Shown piece by piece: positions 8,632-15,830 of a stretch of 40,736 bases of DNA. The stretch is from NCBI GenBank assembly GCA_031266095.1, contig JAISBR010000072.1, positions 1-40,736 of the forward strand, read 5' to 3'. The position numbers and the translations under genes were made by a program. Position 1 is the first letter of the stretch. Every line of letters begins with the position of its first letter. The stretch is from Treponema sp. (GTDB lineage Bacteria > Spirochaetota > Spirochaetia > Treponematales > Breznakiellaceae). Under the pieces are notes generated by a model. It did no database searches and had not been told where the DNA came from. It was given only the letters and a program-made list of their open reading frames with translations.

Positions 8632-8645
8632 GGTTTTTAAAGGAA

Positions 8646-8676
8646 GCTGTTCCAAAAACTGAAGTTTTGGAACAGC
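8646..8676 (-). terminator. Hairpin after ridA, dispersed family member
   Basis: GCTGTTCCAAAA pairs with its complement around a short loop, starting one base after the ridA stop codon. It has the geometry of an intrinsic terminator but no clear T-run follows on the minus strand. The same sequence type recurs at other gene ends in the window. Confidence 0.6.
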
Positions 8677-8677
8677 C

Positions 8678-9133
8678 TCAAATCTCAAAAATAAATTCGA
8701 TTTCCACCGTGATCCCGCCGGGAAGTTCATTCACCCCGATAGCCGAACGGGCGCCGACGCCGTCTTCGCCCCAAATGTCCCTGAGCAGGGCCGAGGCGCC
8801 GTCTATTACCTTTGGCTGCTGATTAAAACCGGGGGCGCTTTGCACAAAGGCCAGCGTCTTTATCACTCCCTTGATTTTGTTGAGGTCTCCCAGAAAACAA
8901 TGAAGGGTACTCAAGGCATTGAGGACGCAGATCCGGGCGGCTATTTGCCCTTCCTCAACCGTCCGTTCGTCTCCGGCTTTTCCCGTAATCAGGGGAACAC
9001 CGGCTTTGGTCGAGCCCTGGCCGGAAACATAGAGACAGTTTCCCATCTGCCGTACGGGCTTATAAATACCTCCCTTGGGCGGAAGCTCCGGCAGGGAGAG
9101 GTTCAACTCTGTAAGTTTTGCGTAAACATCCAT
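8678..9133 (-). CDS. RidA-family enamine/imine deaminase
   Basis: The 151-residue protein is of RidA/YjgF/UK114 type in its longer PHA-like subgroup: LYVSGQGS near 33-40, then GQIAARICVLNALSTL, and a C terminus with VNELPGGITVEIEFIFEI. The classical catalytic Arg region (RSAIGVNELP) is present as ARSAIGV. RidA proteins hydrolyse reactive 2-aminoacrylate-type enamines made by PLP dehydratases. Its partner 155 bp downstream on the same strand is a PLP enzyme of the D-serine dehydratase group, which supports that role here. The start ATG 9133 has GAGGAG 7 bases upstream. Confidence 0.9.
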   Translation of the reverse strand: MDVYAKLTELNLSLPELPPKGGIYKPVRQMGNCLYVSGQGSTKAGVPLITGKAGDERTVEEGQIAARICVLNALSTLHCFLGDLNKIKGVIKTLAFVQSAPGFNQQPKVIDGASALLRDIWGEDGVGARSAIGVNELPGGITVEIEFIFEI

Positions 9134-9154
9134 AATTATGCTCCTCTGTACACG

Positions 9155-9184
9155 ATATTACATAAGAACAGTATTGTTAATCAA
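9155..9184 (-). promoter_or_regulatory. Possible promoter of ridA
   Basis: On the minus strand TTGATT (9179-9184) and TAATAT (9155-9160) are separated by 18 bases, 21 bases ahead of the ridA start. This fits a sigma-70 type promoter only moderately. Confidence 0.35.
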
Positions 9185-9273
9185 ATGCATAGTCTCTAGC
9201 ATAAAAATCTGATTTTTGTTTTGATTTTTCCCAAAGTTCCGGCTTTTGGAAGACCGGCTTACCTGTCAGGCAG

Positions 9274-9421
9274 CCCGGGAGCCTGTTGCGCTTGTGGTTT
9301 TTTTGCGGCACTTTATGCCGCAAAAACCCCGATTAACGGGCTCCTTAGGAGTTTGCAGGGTAAAAATCGCCTAAATGGCGATTTTGGAGGTTTTAAGCGC
9401 GAAGCGCAACAAACTCCTGGG
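9274..9421. repeat. Multi-branched structured repeat
   Basis: Outer arms at 9274-9293 and 9402-9421 pair at about 17 of 20 positions. Inside are a perfect 11-bp hairpin (TTTTTGCGGCA, 9300-9326), a short CTCC-TTA-GGAG, and a perfect 9-bp hairpin (AAAATCGCC, 9363-9385). The whole looks like a four-way folded RNA or a folded single-stranded DNA repeat. No gene is visible in the 9134-9474 gap besides this. Confidence 0.7.
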
Positions 9422-9474
9422 CCGTTACACCGCCCTTCCCTAAACCGGCGTTTCATATTATCGTAATGGTAACG

Positions 9475-9861
9475 ATGAAAATAGAACTTTTTACCTTTTG
9501 CGATTTTGCTCAGGAAAACGGCGGCAAGCTGACCATAGTTGGAACATTCGATACGATCATTTCCCGCAACTTTCCCTGCGTACATCCCCAGCTTTCAGTG
9601 GTGATCCGCCTGCGTTTTGATATCTGGGAATTTGCCAAACACAGTTTCCGCATTGAAACCCGGGACCTTGACGGACAGATGAGCATGGAGGCCATCAGCG
9701 GCCATGTGGAAGTCAAGGGAGTGGGAAACGCCACCGCGGTTTCCCACCTGGTGTTTACGATCTCCAATCTGCGCTTTGAGAACAACAGCGTGGTGAATTT
9801 TGTACTATTCATGGATGAAAAGGAAGCGGGCTCTATTCCTTTGTACGTCAGAAAAGGTTAG
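9475..9861 (+). CDS. DUF6941-like conserved protein
   Basis: The 128-residue protein has the look of the DUF6941 family: MKIELFTFCDFAQENGGKL followed by VGTFD, then FP...P...VIRLRF, and a C-terminal beta-rich half. It has no signal peptide or membrane span and is probably a cytoplasmic beta-sandwich; no activity is known to me. I start at ATG 9475 because the family begins directly with this motif; ATG 9466 would add three residues. Neither has a clear ribosome binding site. Confidence 0.7.
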   Translation: MKIELFTFCDFAQENGGKLTIVGTFDTIISRNFPCVHPQLSVVIRLRFDIWEFAKHSFRIETRDLDGQMSMEAISGHVEVKGVGNATAVSHLVFTISNLRFENNSVVNFVLFMDEKEAGSIPLYVRKG

Positions 9862-9920
9862 TTCCCGATGCCCAGCTCTGCATGCGTTACCTGCCGGCGC
9901 CGGATCCCCGGATAAAGGAT

Positions 9921-10601
9921 TTAACCCCTTGCCTTGGAACGAATCTGTTCATTCCGCTCCCTGAGAAGGGAGTTTTTACCAAAGGTCCAGGTATTATCCT
10001 CGTTCAAGGTAACCCCAATGTCATATACATTGGTGGGAAAGGCAATCTCCTGGACAACGGTCATGGCGTTGAGATCCAGCACTTCGCCCCGGATAAAGGA
10101 GCCAAAGGCGATCCAGTACTTGATTTTTAGACTAAAGGTATATCCCATGTTCGGTCCGGCGGAAGTAACCAAGGCAGGGGAACCGCCCAGTCCAATACCG
10201 GCGGATACATCATTATTGGAGATATTACCACCGGTGTAGATTCCCAAAGTTCCCGCAGGCGGCCGCTTGTCAGCGGGAGCGTTCACAAGGAATTCATAAG
10301 CGCCGCTGGCTTTATCAAGCAATACCTTGGTCAAGCCAGAGGTTTAGGGATCGGCGGAAAATGTCTGCGATGCCTTGAATTGTACTCAGGGTTTAAGTTC
10401 GCCGGTTCGACACCACACAAAGCTATAATCCAGAGACCACTTAAACTTAAGAGTGGTGTTTGGATTTGCCGCTTGCGTAAACCACGCAAGGCTTTGAAGA
10501 TTAAGCTGGACCACTTCCGGGTCGGGGCAGGTGGTATAGATACAAAACACACCTGGATTGAGAGCCCGATCCATAACCTTGAGAGAATAGTTCGTTGCCA
10601 T
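9921..10601 (-). pseudogene. RhiA-like gene interrupted by two in-frame stop codons
   Basis: A single minus-strand frame runs 227 codons from ATG 10601 (AAGGAG 6 bases upstream) to the stop at 9921. It is broken only by TGA at 10386-10388 and TAA at 10344-10346. The translation around the stops (SLDYSFVWCRTGELKP, stop, VQFKASQTFSADP, stop, then KVLLDKASGAYEFL) reads continuously, without frameshift or gap. The pattern, with FCIYTTCPDP, LAWFTQAANPNTTLKFKW and later GNISNNDVSAGIGLGGSP, resembles the rhizosphere protein RhiA family as I remember it. In that family a Gly normally follows the KP, so GGA to TGA is a single change. It is most likely a recent pseudogene; readthrough is the alternative. 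Confidence 0.7.
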
Positions 10602-10877
10602 AAAAAACTCCTTGACATTAAAATATAAGCCCTTCAGAACGGCCTGATATAAACAGAGTACCATCCCCTGCTTCATCGGGGTAGAGGGCGGGGCAAAGCC
10701 CCGCTCTTTATTCCATTGGTCAAGAGTTTTTTCCAAAAAATTATTTTTTTGCTCCGGCGCGCCTTATCCTCGGGGCAGGGCCCGCAGGCAGCCTCAAAAC
10801 CACAGCAAAACCAACCTGGTTTCGAACCAGGTTCAAAATTTGAGCCGGAGCAGAGCTCGGACCTCCGGTTCGGCGGA
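10602..10877. other. Non-coding stretch with a GC-rich hairpin
   Basis: No gene is supported. A hairpin AGGGCGGGG / CCCCGCTCT is centred near 10697, and GAACCAGGTTCG-type inverted segments occur near 10820-10835. The minus-strand open frame crossing this region starts at an unlikely TTG and passes through the hairpin, so I treat only the part from 10601 as coding. Confidence 0.5.
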
Positions 10878-10998
10878 GTATTAAACCAGACTTTCGAATG
10901 AGCCTCCGCAGGGCAAGCCCTGCGGTATCTTTAGCGTTGCCGCTGCTTGAACGGAGGCTCGTTCGATAGGAAATTTATTATACCGTCTGGTTTAATAC
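10878..10998. mobile_element. MITE-like 121-bp element with 14-bp terminal inverted repeats
   Basis: The ends are GTATTAAACCAGAC (10878-10891) and its exact complement (10985-10998). Inside, a second inverted pair AGCCTCCG / CGGAGGCT flanked by TTCGA sequences and a GCAGGGC-AA-GCCCTGC hairpin make the element mostly self-complementary. It encodes nothing. A further copy of the left end lies at 11045-11066. The size and structure fit a non-autonomous miniature element; no transposase is in the window. Confidence 0.6.
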
Positions 10999-11044
10999 CA
11001 AATTTTGCAGGTGTTACGTTGTTTGAGCCGAGGCAAGCCTCGGG

Positions 11045-11066
11045 GTATTAAACCAGACTTTCGAAT
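11045..11066. repeat. 22-bp direct repeat of the MITE-like left end
   Basis: This is identical over 22 bases to 10878-10899 (begins GTATTAAACCAGAC, ends TCGAAT). It follows a GCCGAGGC-AA-GCCTCGGG hairpin. It looks like a broken or partial second copy of the neighbouring element. 11067-11239 contains no gene I can support. Confidence 0.75.
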
Positions 11067-11239
11067 AAAGGGAGCAAAGACACGGGAGAGACACTAATGG
11101 GAGATAAGCTGAGAACGATGAAAACAACAGCAAGTTGGGGCACGTTTACGGATGGAAACGAAGGGCGATGCTTTGCGCTATGCGGTTTGCGAAATCTCTT
11201 TGCGCGCCGGTCAGCCGGCCATTGCCTCCGGGTTGGAAC

Positions 11240-11809
11240 TTACCGGTTCGCAAGGCTTTGGATGGTCTCGGTTGAAAGGCCGGTGATTTTTTGGATAATT
11301 TCCACCGAAACACCTTCTCCCAGAGCGTTTTTGGCAACTTCCTCCCGGCCTTCCTCCCGCTCAACTACCAATGCGTCTTCCAGCTTCCATTCGTCAAATA
11401 ACATATTGATTACCTCCGAACTGTTCCTTTCTAAAAACTCTTTGAGAATATTATTTCCTATACACCATTGCACCGCCCGGGTAATCGCGGTTTCTATAAT
11501 CGCTTTCCGGTCCTCCCTTGATACATCCGCCGGGTTTTTACCCCCGGACAGTCTACCTTCAAATTCTCTCACCTTTGCTATGAACAGTACATACCCGCTC
11601 AAGGTCTCATCCTTGTGGACCATATCCCGGTTATGGCCTTCGTTAATATTGAAAACCTTCGCAATCAGTTCCAGGTCGGGCGGCGCGCCGGCCGGCAGCC
11701 CTATAGCGGAAACATCCTCAAAGGCGTCGGACAGCCGGAGCGTTTGCTCATCCGGAAAGGGATCAACGCCGTTATACAGTACGATAACTAATCGGGTTTT
11801 GCAAAAGCC
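11240..11809 (-). pseudogene. 5'-truncated Rpn-family (PD-(D/E)XK) recombination-promoting nuclease
   Basis: The open frame runs from just after a TGA at 11810-11812 to TAA at 11240. It encodes KTRLVIVLYNGVDPFPDEQ, then LELIAKVFNINEGHNRDMV and a tail NILKEFLERNSSEVINMLF, EWKLEDAL and EEGREE. This order is that of the C-terminal two thirds of Rpn/YhgA-like putative transposase nucleases common in gut bacteria. The N-terminal part with the nuclease core and a start codon is missing, so the product is dead or unexpressed. The break lies about 35 bp from a 27-bp repeat at 11846-11872, and the MITE-like element lies on the other side. Confidence 0.8.
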
Positions 11810-11845
11810 TCACTTTTTATACGCGCCGGCCCTGGGCGCTACCCC

Positions 11846-11872
11846 ATGCTTAGATTTAACGTGGCGCAATTC
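11846..11872. repeat. 27-bp dispersed repeat, copy A
   Basis: The sequence beginning ATGCTTAGATTT and ending GGCGCAATTC matches 34617-34643 at 26 of 27 positions. A weaker relative is at 16697-16722. It ends 6 bases before the -35 box of the promoter at 11879, the same distance as at the other close copy. Confidence 0.85.
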
Positions 11873-11878
11873 GTACCC

Positions 11879-11907
11879 TTGAAAACAATAGTCCTTTATA
11901 GTATAGT
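11879..11907 (+). promoter_or_regulatory. Promoter of the DRTGG gene
   Basis: TTGAAA (11879-11884), a 17-base spacer and TATAGT (11902-11907) form a good sigma-70 type promoter, with transcription expected near 11914 and the ATG at 11929. Confidence 0.6.
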
Positions 11908-11928
11908 TTATATAATATGGGGGAGAGA

Positions 11929-12285
11929 ATGACTGTAGCGGAAGCAGTTGCAGTACTGGGAGGACAGTTTTTTTCAGGTGAGGACAAAGCGGACCTTGAA
12001 GTAGCCTCAGCCTGCGGGGCGGATCTCATGAGTGATGTAATGGCCTTTGTCAAGGATCGGGTCCTGCTTTTGACCGGCCTGGTAAATCCTCAAGTGATCC
12101 GTACCGCGGAACTGCTTGACATTCACGCTCTTATTTTCGTGCGAGGCAAGATTCCCAGCCGGGACATGATCGACATGGCCGAGGAAGCGGGCATTATCCT
12201 GGGAGGTACCAAACTTCCCATGTTTCTCTCCTGCGGCAAGCTCTATGAGGCCGGCCTCAAAGCGGGCGGTACCAGGGCGATTTGA
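11929..12285 (+). CDS. DRTGG-domain protein
   Basis: The 118-residue protein consists of a single DRTGG domain: DLMSDVMAFVKDRVLLLTGL near 31-50, QVIRTAELLDI, FVRGKIPSRDM, and a C-terminal MFLSCGKLYEAGL. DRTGG domains also occur in CBS-containing pyrophosphatases and phosphotransacetylases, where they act as ligand-sensing modules; stand-alone versions are common in anaerobes and their ligand is unknown. I start at ATG 11929, preceded by GGGGGAGAGA; ATG 11917 overlaps the likely transcription start and has no ribosome binding site. A hairpin terminator follows at 12335-12366. Confidence 0.85.
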   Translation: MTVAEAVAVLGGQFFSGEDKADLEVASACGADLMSDVMAFVKDRVLLLTGLVNPQVIRTAELLDIHALIFVRGKIPSRDMIDMAEEAGIILGGTKLPMFLSCGKLYEAGLKAGGTRAI

Positions 12286-12334
12286 ACCGCCGTACCGGTC
12301 ACGGGCCTCTGGGGGAAGAGAAACGGACAGGTGC

Positions 12335-12366
12335 GCTTGTTTCAAAATTTCAGCTTTGAAACAAGC
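12335..12366. terminator. Hairpin, dispersed family member
   Basis: GCTTGTTTCAAA pairs perfectly over 12 bp with its complement, with a short loop. It lies between the convergent DRTGG and putP genes, so it can serve both strands. No strong T-run follows. Confidence 0.6.
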
Positions 12367-12422
12367 TCAGGTGTCTAAGGGATTAAGAGCCTGCCCGGAA
12401 AAGAGCATCGGCCTCTTCCTTC

Positions 12423-13982
12423 TCAAAATTCGGTCGTCTTTGCCGCCTCAAACTCTTTCTCAATTTCCGCCGAGGGCTTCTCTGTAACAAGACTCACGAT
12501 CAGAATCACCAGACAGGAAATAATAAAGGCCGGAAGCAGCTCATAGACCGCGAAGGCGCCGCCGAGCTTGGCGATTACGTTTTTCCAGAGCACTACCATG
12601 ACGCCGCCTGAAAGCACACCCGCAACCGCCGCGGGGAAGGTGGTCCGTTTCCAGAACAGCGAAAAGAGGATGAGGGGGCCAAACGCCGCGCCGAGACCCG
12701 CCCAGGCATAGGATACTACCCGGAAAATCGACTGGTTACCGGATAGGGCGATGACCACGCCGAACACCGTTACCAGGAGCATGGTGACCCGCGCCACCCA
12801 CATGACCAGGACGTCGCTGGCATCCTTCTTAAAGATATCCTTGAAAATATCGTTAGCAAATGAAGAAGAAACGATCAACATATACGAATCCGAAGAACTC
12901 ATACTGGCGGCGAGAATACCTGAAATAACGACGCCTGCCAGGAGAGGCGGGAAGAAATCCAGGCTCAAAAGGGTGAATATATTTTCCGAGGCGCTGGCGG
13001 TATTAAGCGCCGTGGGCATATAGGCCCTGCCGATAAGACCAATAGCCACCGCGGTAAGCTGGGCAATAAAGCACCAGATTACCGCGATATTGCGGGAACG
13101 GGCGATGTTAGCGGTTTTGTTAATCGCCATAAAGCGGACCAGTACCTGGGGCATACCGAAGTAACCGAGGCCCCAGGCCATGGTGCTGACTATGGAGAGG
13201 AAGCCATAATCGGCGCCGTCTTTGAAAAGAGGCGCGCCGTTGGCGATCTGCTGCACGCCGTCAGTCATATCGGGAACGGCGATACCGAAGAAATCGATGA
13301 AGCGGGGGAAGCCGCGCAGGTTCTCCACGACGCCCGCAAAGCCGCCGGCATGGACGATACCGAAAACAAGTACCAGCGCCAGGGCGGATACCATCAAAAG
13401 CCCCTGGATAAGGTCGGTCATACCCACCGCCCAGAATCCTCCCAGAAGGGTGTAAAACATAACCAGGAGGGCGCCAAGGATAACCATGGCCACCATGTTC
13501 GCATTAAAAATATAGCTGAACAGCTTCCCGAAGGTAATGAACTGAGCGCCGACATATATCGAAAAGAACACCAGGCTGATAATAGCGGCGATCGCGAGGA
13601 GTATCCGTTTGTTGTCATGGAAGCGCTTGCTGAAAAATTCCGGAAGGGTGATGGCGTTATCGGTAATTTGGGAATAGACCCGCAGCCGTTTCGCTACCAA
13701 AACCCAGTTGATCCAGGTACCGATAAAAAGACCCAGGGCGGTCCAGAAGGCTTCTCCGATACCGGTAAAATAGGCTACCCCCGGCAGCCCCATCAACAGC
13801 CAGCCGGACATATCCGAAGCCTCGGCGCTGATGGCCGTGACCCAGGGGCCAAAACTCCGTTTGGCCAAAAAATACTCCTCTATACTGGTATTGCTCCTCC
13901 GTGCGTACCAGAGGCCAATAACGATCATTACCAAAAGGTAAGCCCCTATTCCAATCAGGGTTTGAACATTGGTACCTAACAT
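12423..13982 (-). CDS. putP: Sodium/proline symporter
   Basis: This is a 519-residue SSS-family (solute:sodium symporter) protein with about 13 spans. PutP-type signatures include RRSNTSIEEYFLAKRSFGPWVTAISAEASDMSGWLLMGLPG near 28-68 (Na+ and proline site segments), then LLGGFWAVGMTDLIQGLLM, and AASMSSSDSYMLIVSSSFANDI. It would import proline driven by sodium at the inner membrane. The length is normal for PutP. Start ATG 13982 has a strong AAGGAGG 5 to 6 bases upstream. It is divergent from the 14059 gene across 76 bp. No proline catabolic gene is in the window. Confidence 0.93.
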   Translation of the reverse strand: MLGTNVQTLIGIGAYLLVMIVIGLWYARRSNTSIEEYFLAKRSFGPWVTAISAEASDMSGWLLMGLPGVAYFTGIGEAFWTALGLFIGTWINWVLVAKRLRVYSQITDNAITLPEFFSKRFHDNKRILLAIAAIISLVFFSIYVGAQFITFGKLFSYIFNANMVAMVILGALLVMFYTLLGGFWAVGMTDLIQGLLMVSALALVLVFGIVHAGGFAGVVENLRGFPRFIDFFGIAVPDMTDGVQQIANGAPLFKDGADYGFLSIVSTMAWGLGYFGMPQVLVRFMAINKTANIARSRNIAVIWCFIAQLTAVAIGLIGRAYMPTALNTASASENIFTLLSLDFFPPLLAGVVISGILAASMSSSDSYMLIVSSSFANDIFKDIFKKDASDVLVMWVARVTMLLVTVFGVVIALSGNQSIFRVVSYAWAGLGAAFGPLILFSLFWKRTTFPAAVAGVLSGGVMVVLWKNVIAKLGGAFAVYELLPAFIISCLVILIVSLVTEKPSAEIEKEFEAAKTTEF

Positions 13983-14006
13983 AATTCCTCCTTAATAATT
14001 AAGTAC

Positions 14007-14035
14007 TTGAAAAAATCTGTTTTCCTGCGTATTTT
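14007..14035 (+). promoter_or_regulatory. Promoter of the 14059 gene
   Basis: TTGAAA (14007-14012), 17 bases, TATTTT (14030-14035), with GAAGGAA as ribosome binding site just ahead of ATG 14059. It overlaps the short divergent region shared with putP. Confidence 0.5.
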
Positions 14036-14058
14036 ATAGAAAAGAAGGAATCAGTACA

Positions 14059-14664
14059 ATGGGACGAATAAAGAGCACGCTGGAAATCGCCCTGGAGCGG
14101 ACCGAATCGGTCAAAAGCGATAAACTCAGTATCGATCAATTTGAGACAAAACAGCGGGGAAAGCGGCTGGCTAACGCCTTTCTGGAAGACCCCAAAAAAA
14201 GTCTTGACGAGGAATTAAAGAAGACGCCCAACGAACAGCGGGAAAGCCTGAAAGAGGGAATCTTTGACGTGTTAATTTCACAGATCACCCTCCCGGTAAA
14301 CAAGGAAGATGAAAAACGCATTGAGGCGGTGGGCAAGGGGCTGCAGGCGCTCATAAACAACAGCCGGTTTGCGGCTATGTACAAGCAGTTAGGCCAAGCT
14401 CTTTCCCAGTACCTGGCCGAGGCCGGGCGTTATGACCAGACCATTCGCCAGCAGTATGCCCCGAAACTCCGCCAAAAAGAGGAAGAGCTTTCCCGCCGCC
14501 TGGGCCGGGAAGTCCGCATCGATCCCTTCCAGGACCCGGAGTTCATCGGCTTTTACAACCAGACGATGAACGCTCTCAAGGATAATTACCAGGCTGCGGT
14601 GGATCAGATAAGAGAAGAAGCCCGGCGGCTCTTCGCCGAAGGAAGCGGCTCAAAAGTCCAATAG
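14059..14664 (+). CDS. Conserved spirochaetal hypothetical, helical and charged
   Basis: The 201-residue protein has no signal peptide or membrane span. It is rich in Lys, Glu, Gln and Arg and predicted mostly alpha-helical, with RLANAFLEDPKKSLDEELKK near 35-54 and a C-terminal helix ending in REEARRLFAEG. It reminds me of spirochaete-specific DUF families (possibly DUF6657), but I cannot confirm that. No catalytic motif is visible. A hairpin of the dispersed family begins two bases past the stop codon. Confidence 0.75.
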   Translation: MGRIKSTLEIALERTESVKSDKLSIDQFETKQRGKRLANAFLEDPKKSLDEELKKTPNEQRESLKEGIFDVLISQITLPVNKEDEKRIEAVGKGLQALINNSRFAAMYKQLGQALSQYLAEAGRYDQTIRQQYAPKLRQKEEELSRRLGREVRIDPFQDPEFIGFYNQTMNALKDNYQAAVDQIREEARRLFAEGSGSKVQ

Positions 14665-14665
14665 A

Positions 14666-14695
14666 CTTGTTCGGAAACTTCAGTTTCTGAACAAG
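14666..14695. terminator. Hairpin, dispersed family member
   Basis: CTTGTTCGGAAAC pairs with GTTTCTGAACAAG (one wobble) around TTCA. It lies between convergent genes ending at 14664 and 14701, so it is a likely bidirectional terminator. Confidence 0.65.
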
Positions 14696-14700
14696 CCCAA

Positions 14701-15816
14701 TTACGAATTGCCGGTCTCAAGCCGGGCAATAACCAGGCGGTAGCGGTTGTCGTTATCCCGAACCCAGCGGATATCCGTAACCACTACCTCACCGGCGGCG
14801 CCCAACTCAACCGGAACAGTTCTGCCGCCGCCAATGACCTGGAACTTCGCGGCCTGGGCGTTGGAGGCCCAGATACGGATACCGTTTTGCGCCTGGATGT
14901 TGAGTTCGTCCGAGCGTTGGAAGTAACGCTCGTTCCGGTCCCGGCGGTCCCGCTCAAAAAGGATCTCCCAGCGGAACATGCAGTAACCCTGAAAATTCGA
15001 CTGCAGCGTAAAAGGATAGGCGTTAGGAGAAGAAAATATCACCGTAGCGTTGGACAGCCCCCCGGACACGCCGGCCGCCTCGGTGAGCCCGGCTTCAGCG
15101 GATGGAACATCGGCCATAGCGCTTATTACCGGGGCGCCGTCCATAGCAAGGCGGAGCAGAACCCCCATATCGGCATTGTTCTTCACGAAATCGGCGGCTG
15201 TTATCCGTAAATCAGGGATGCCGTCGTTGTTAAGGTCCTCATTCGCTGCCTGGTTTAAATCAAGAATCAAAGTCCGCTGGGGAGTACGGATAGTCACCGC
15301 CTCTCCGAGATTTATCAGTTCAAGTTTATACTGATTCGTATCCACCGGAATGAGCAGTGAATCCCCTTTGTAAAAACGGCGTTCAAGGGAATCGCCGTTC
15401 ATCACATGCTCCTCCGGAGAGCGGCCGACCGGCGCGGCCTTCTCCGCCTTTGGAGGCCGGGTCATCAAAAAAAACACGCCGCCTCCGGCGCCGAGTATCA
15501 TCAAAATAACCGCGATGGTAATCAGGATTTTTGGAAGTCGTGAAGGGACTTTTAAAAGCTGCTCCACCGGGACCGGCTGTTCCTGTATCTTGAAGGCACG
15601 GTACAGGGAAAGCAGTTCCTGCACGTCAAGATCAAGGTAAGCGCCATAATTTCTGAGAAAACCGATAACGTATGGCTCACCGGGAAAACCGGAAAAATTC
15701 TCAGCTTCCAGGGCTTCAAGGTAACGGGCCGCGATATTCGTCTCTCTGCTTATCTGATCAAAACTAAGATCGCTTGCCTCCCGCGCGGCCCGCAATTTTT
15801 CACCCAGCGATTCCAA
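14701..15816 (-). CDS. RodZ-like HTH transmembrane protein
   Basis: The 371-residue protein starts with an HTH_25-type domain (LGEKLRAAREASDLSFDQIS, then TNIAARYLEALE, and PGEPYVIGFLRNYG at 45-58). It then has a basic-flanked membrane span at about 95-118 and a 250-residue periplasmic part. This is the RodZ layout, where the HTH touches MreB and sets cell shape. The periplasmic domain does not look like the E. coli one beyond a possible DUF4115-like beta region. It is 14 bp downstream of the LolA-like gene on the same strand, so the two are an envelope-biogenesis operon. Confidence 0.75.
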   Translation of the reverse strand: MESLGEKLRAAREASDLSFDQISRETNIAARYLEALEAENFSGFPGEPYVIGFLRNYGAYLDLDVQELLSLYRAFKIQEQPVPVEQLLKVPSRLPKILITIAVILMILGAGGGVFFLMTRPPKAEKAAPVGRSPEEHVMNGDSLERRFYKGDSLLIPVDTNQYKLELINLGEAVTIRTPQRTLILDLNQAANEDLNNDGIPDLRITAADFVKNNADMGVLLRLAMDGAPVISAMADVPSAEAGLTEAAGVSGGLSNATVIFSSPNAYPFTLQSNFQGYCMFRWEILFERDRRDRNERYFQRSDELNIQAQNGIRIWASNAQAAKFQVIGGGRTVPVELGAAGEVVVTDIRWVRDNDNRYRLVIARLETGNS

Positions 15817-15830
15817 TGGCTGCCCCCTCC

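Noticed and set aside
8540..8676. CRISPR-like or tandem array
   Set aside because: The units are palindromes of different length without regular spacers, and no Cas gene is present anywhere in the window.
9921..10601. Selenocysteine or programmed readthrough at the TGA
   Set aside because: A second stop of a different kind (TAA) follows 13 codons later, the homologous position should be Gly, and I see no conserved hairpin directly after the TGA. I kept readthrough only as an alternative.
11097..11882. 261-codon plus-strand frame
   Set aside because: It is antisense to the Rpn remnant and Ser/Arg rich with no motif, and the minus strand has clear family sequence.
13350..13979. 209-codon plus-strand frame opposite putP
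   Set aside because: Hydrophilic antisense shadow of a membrane protein; no ribosome site or motif.
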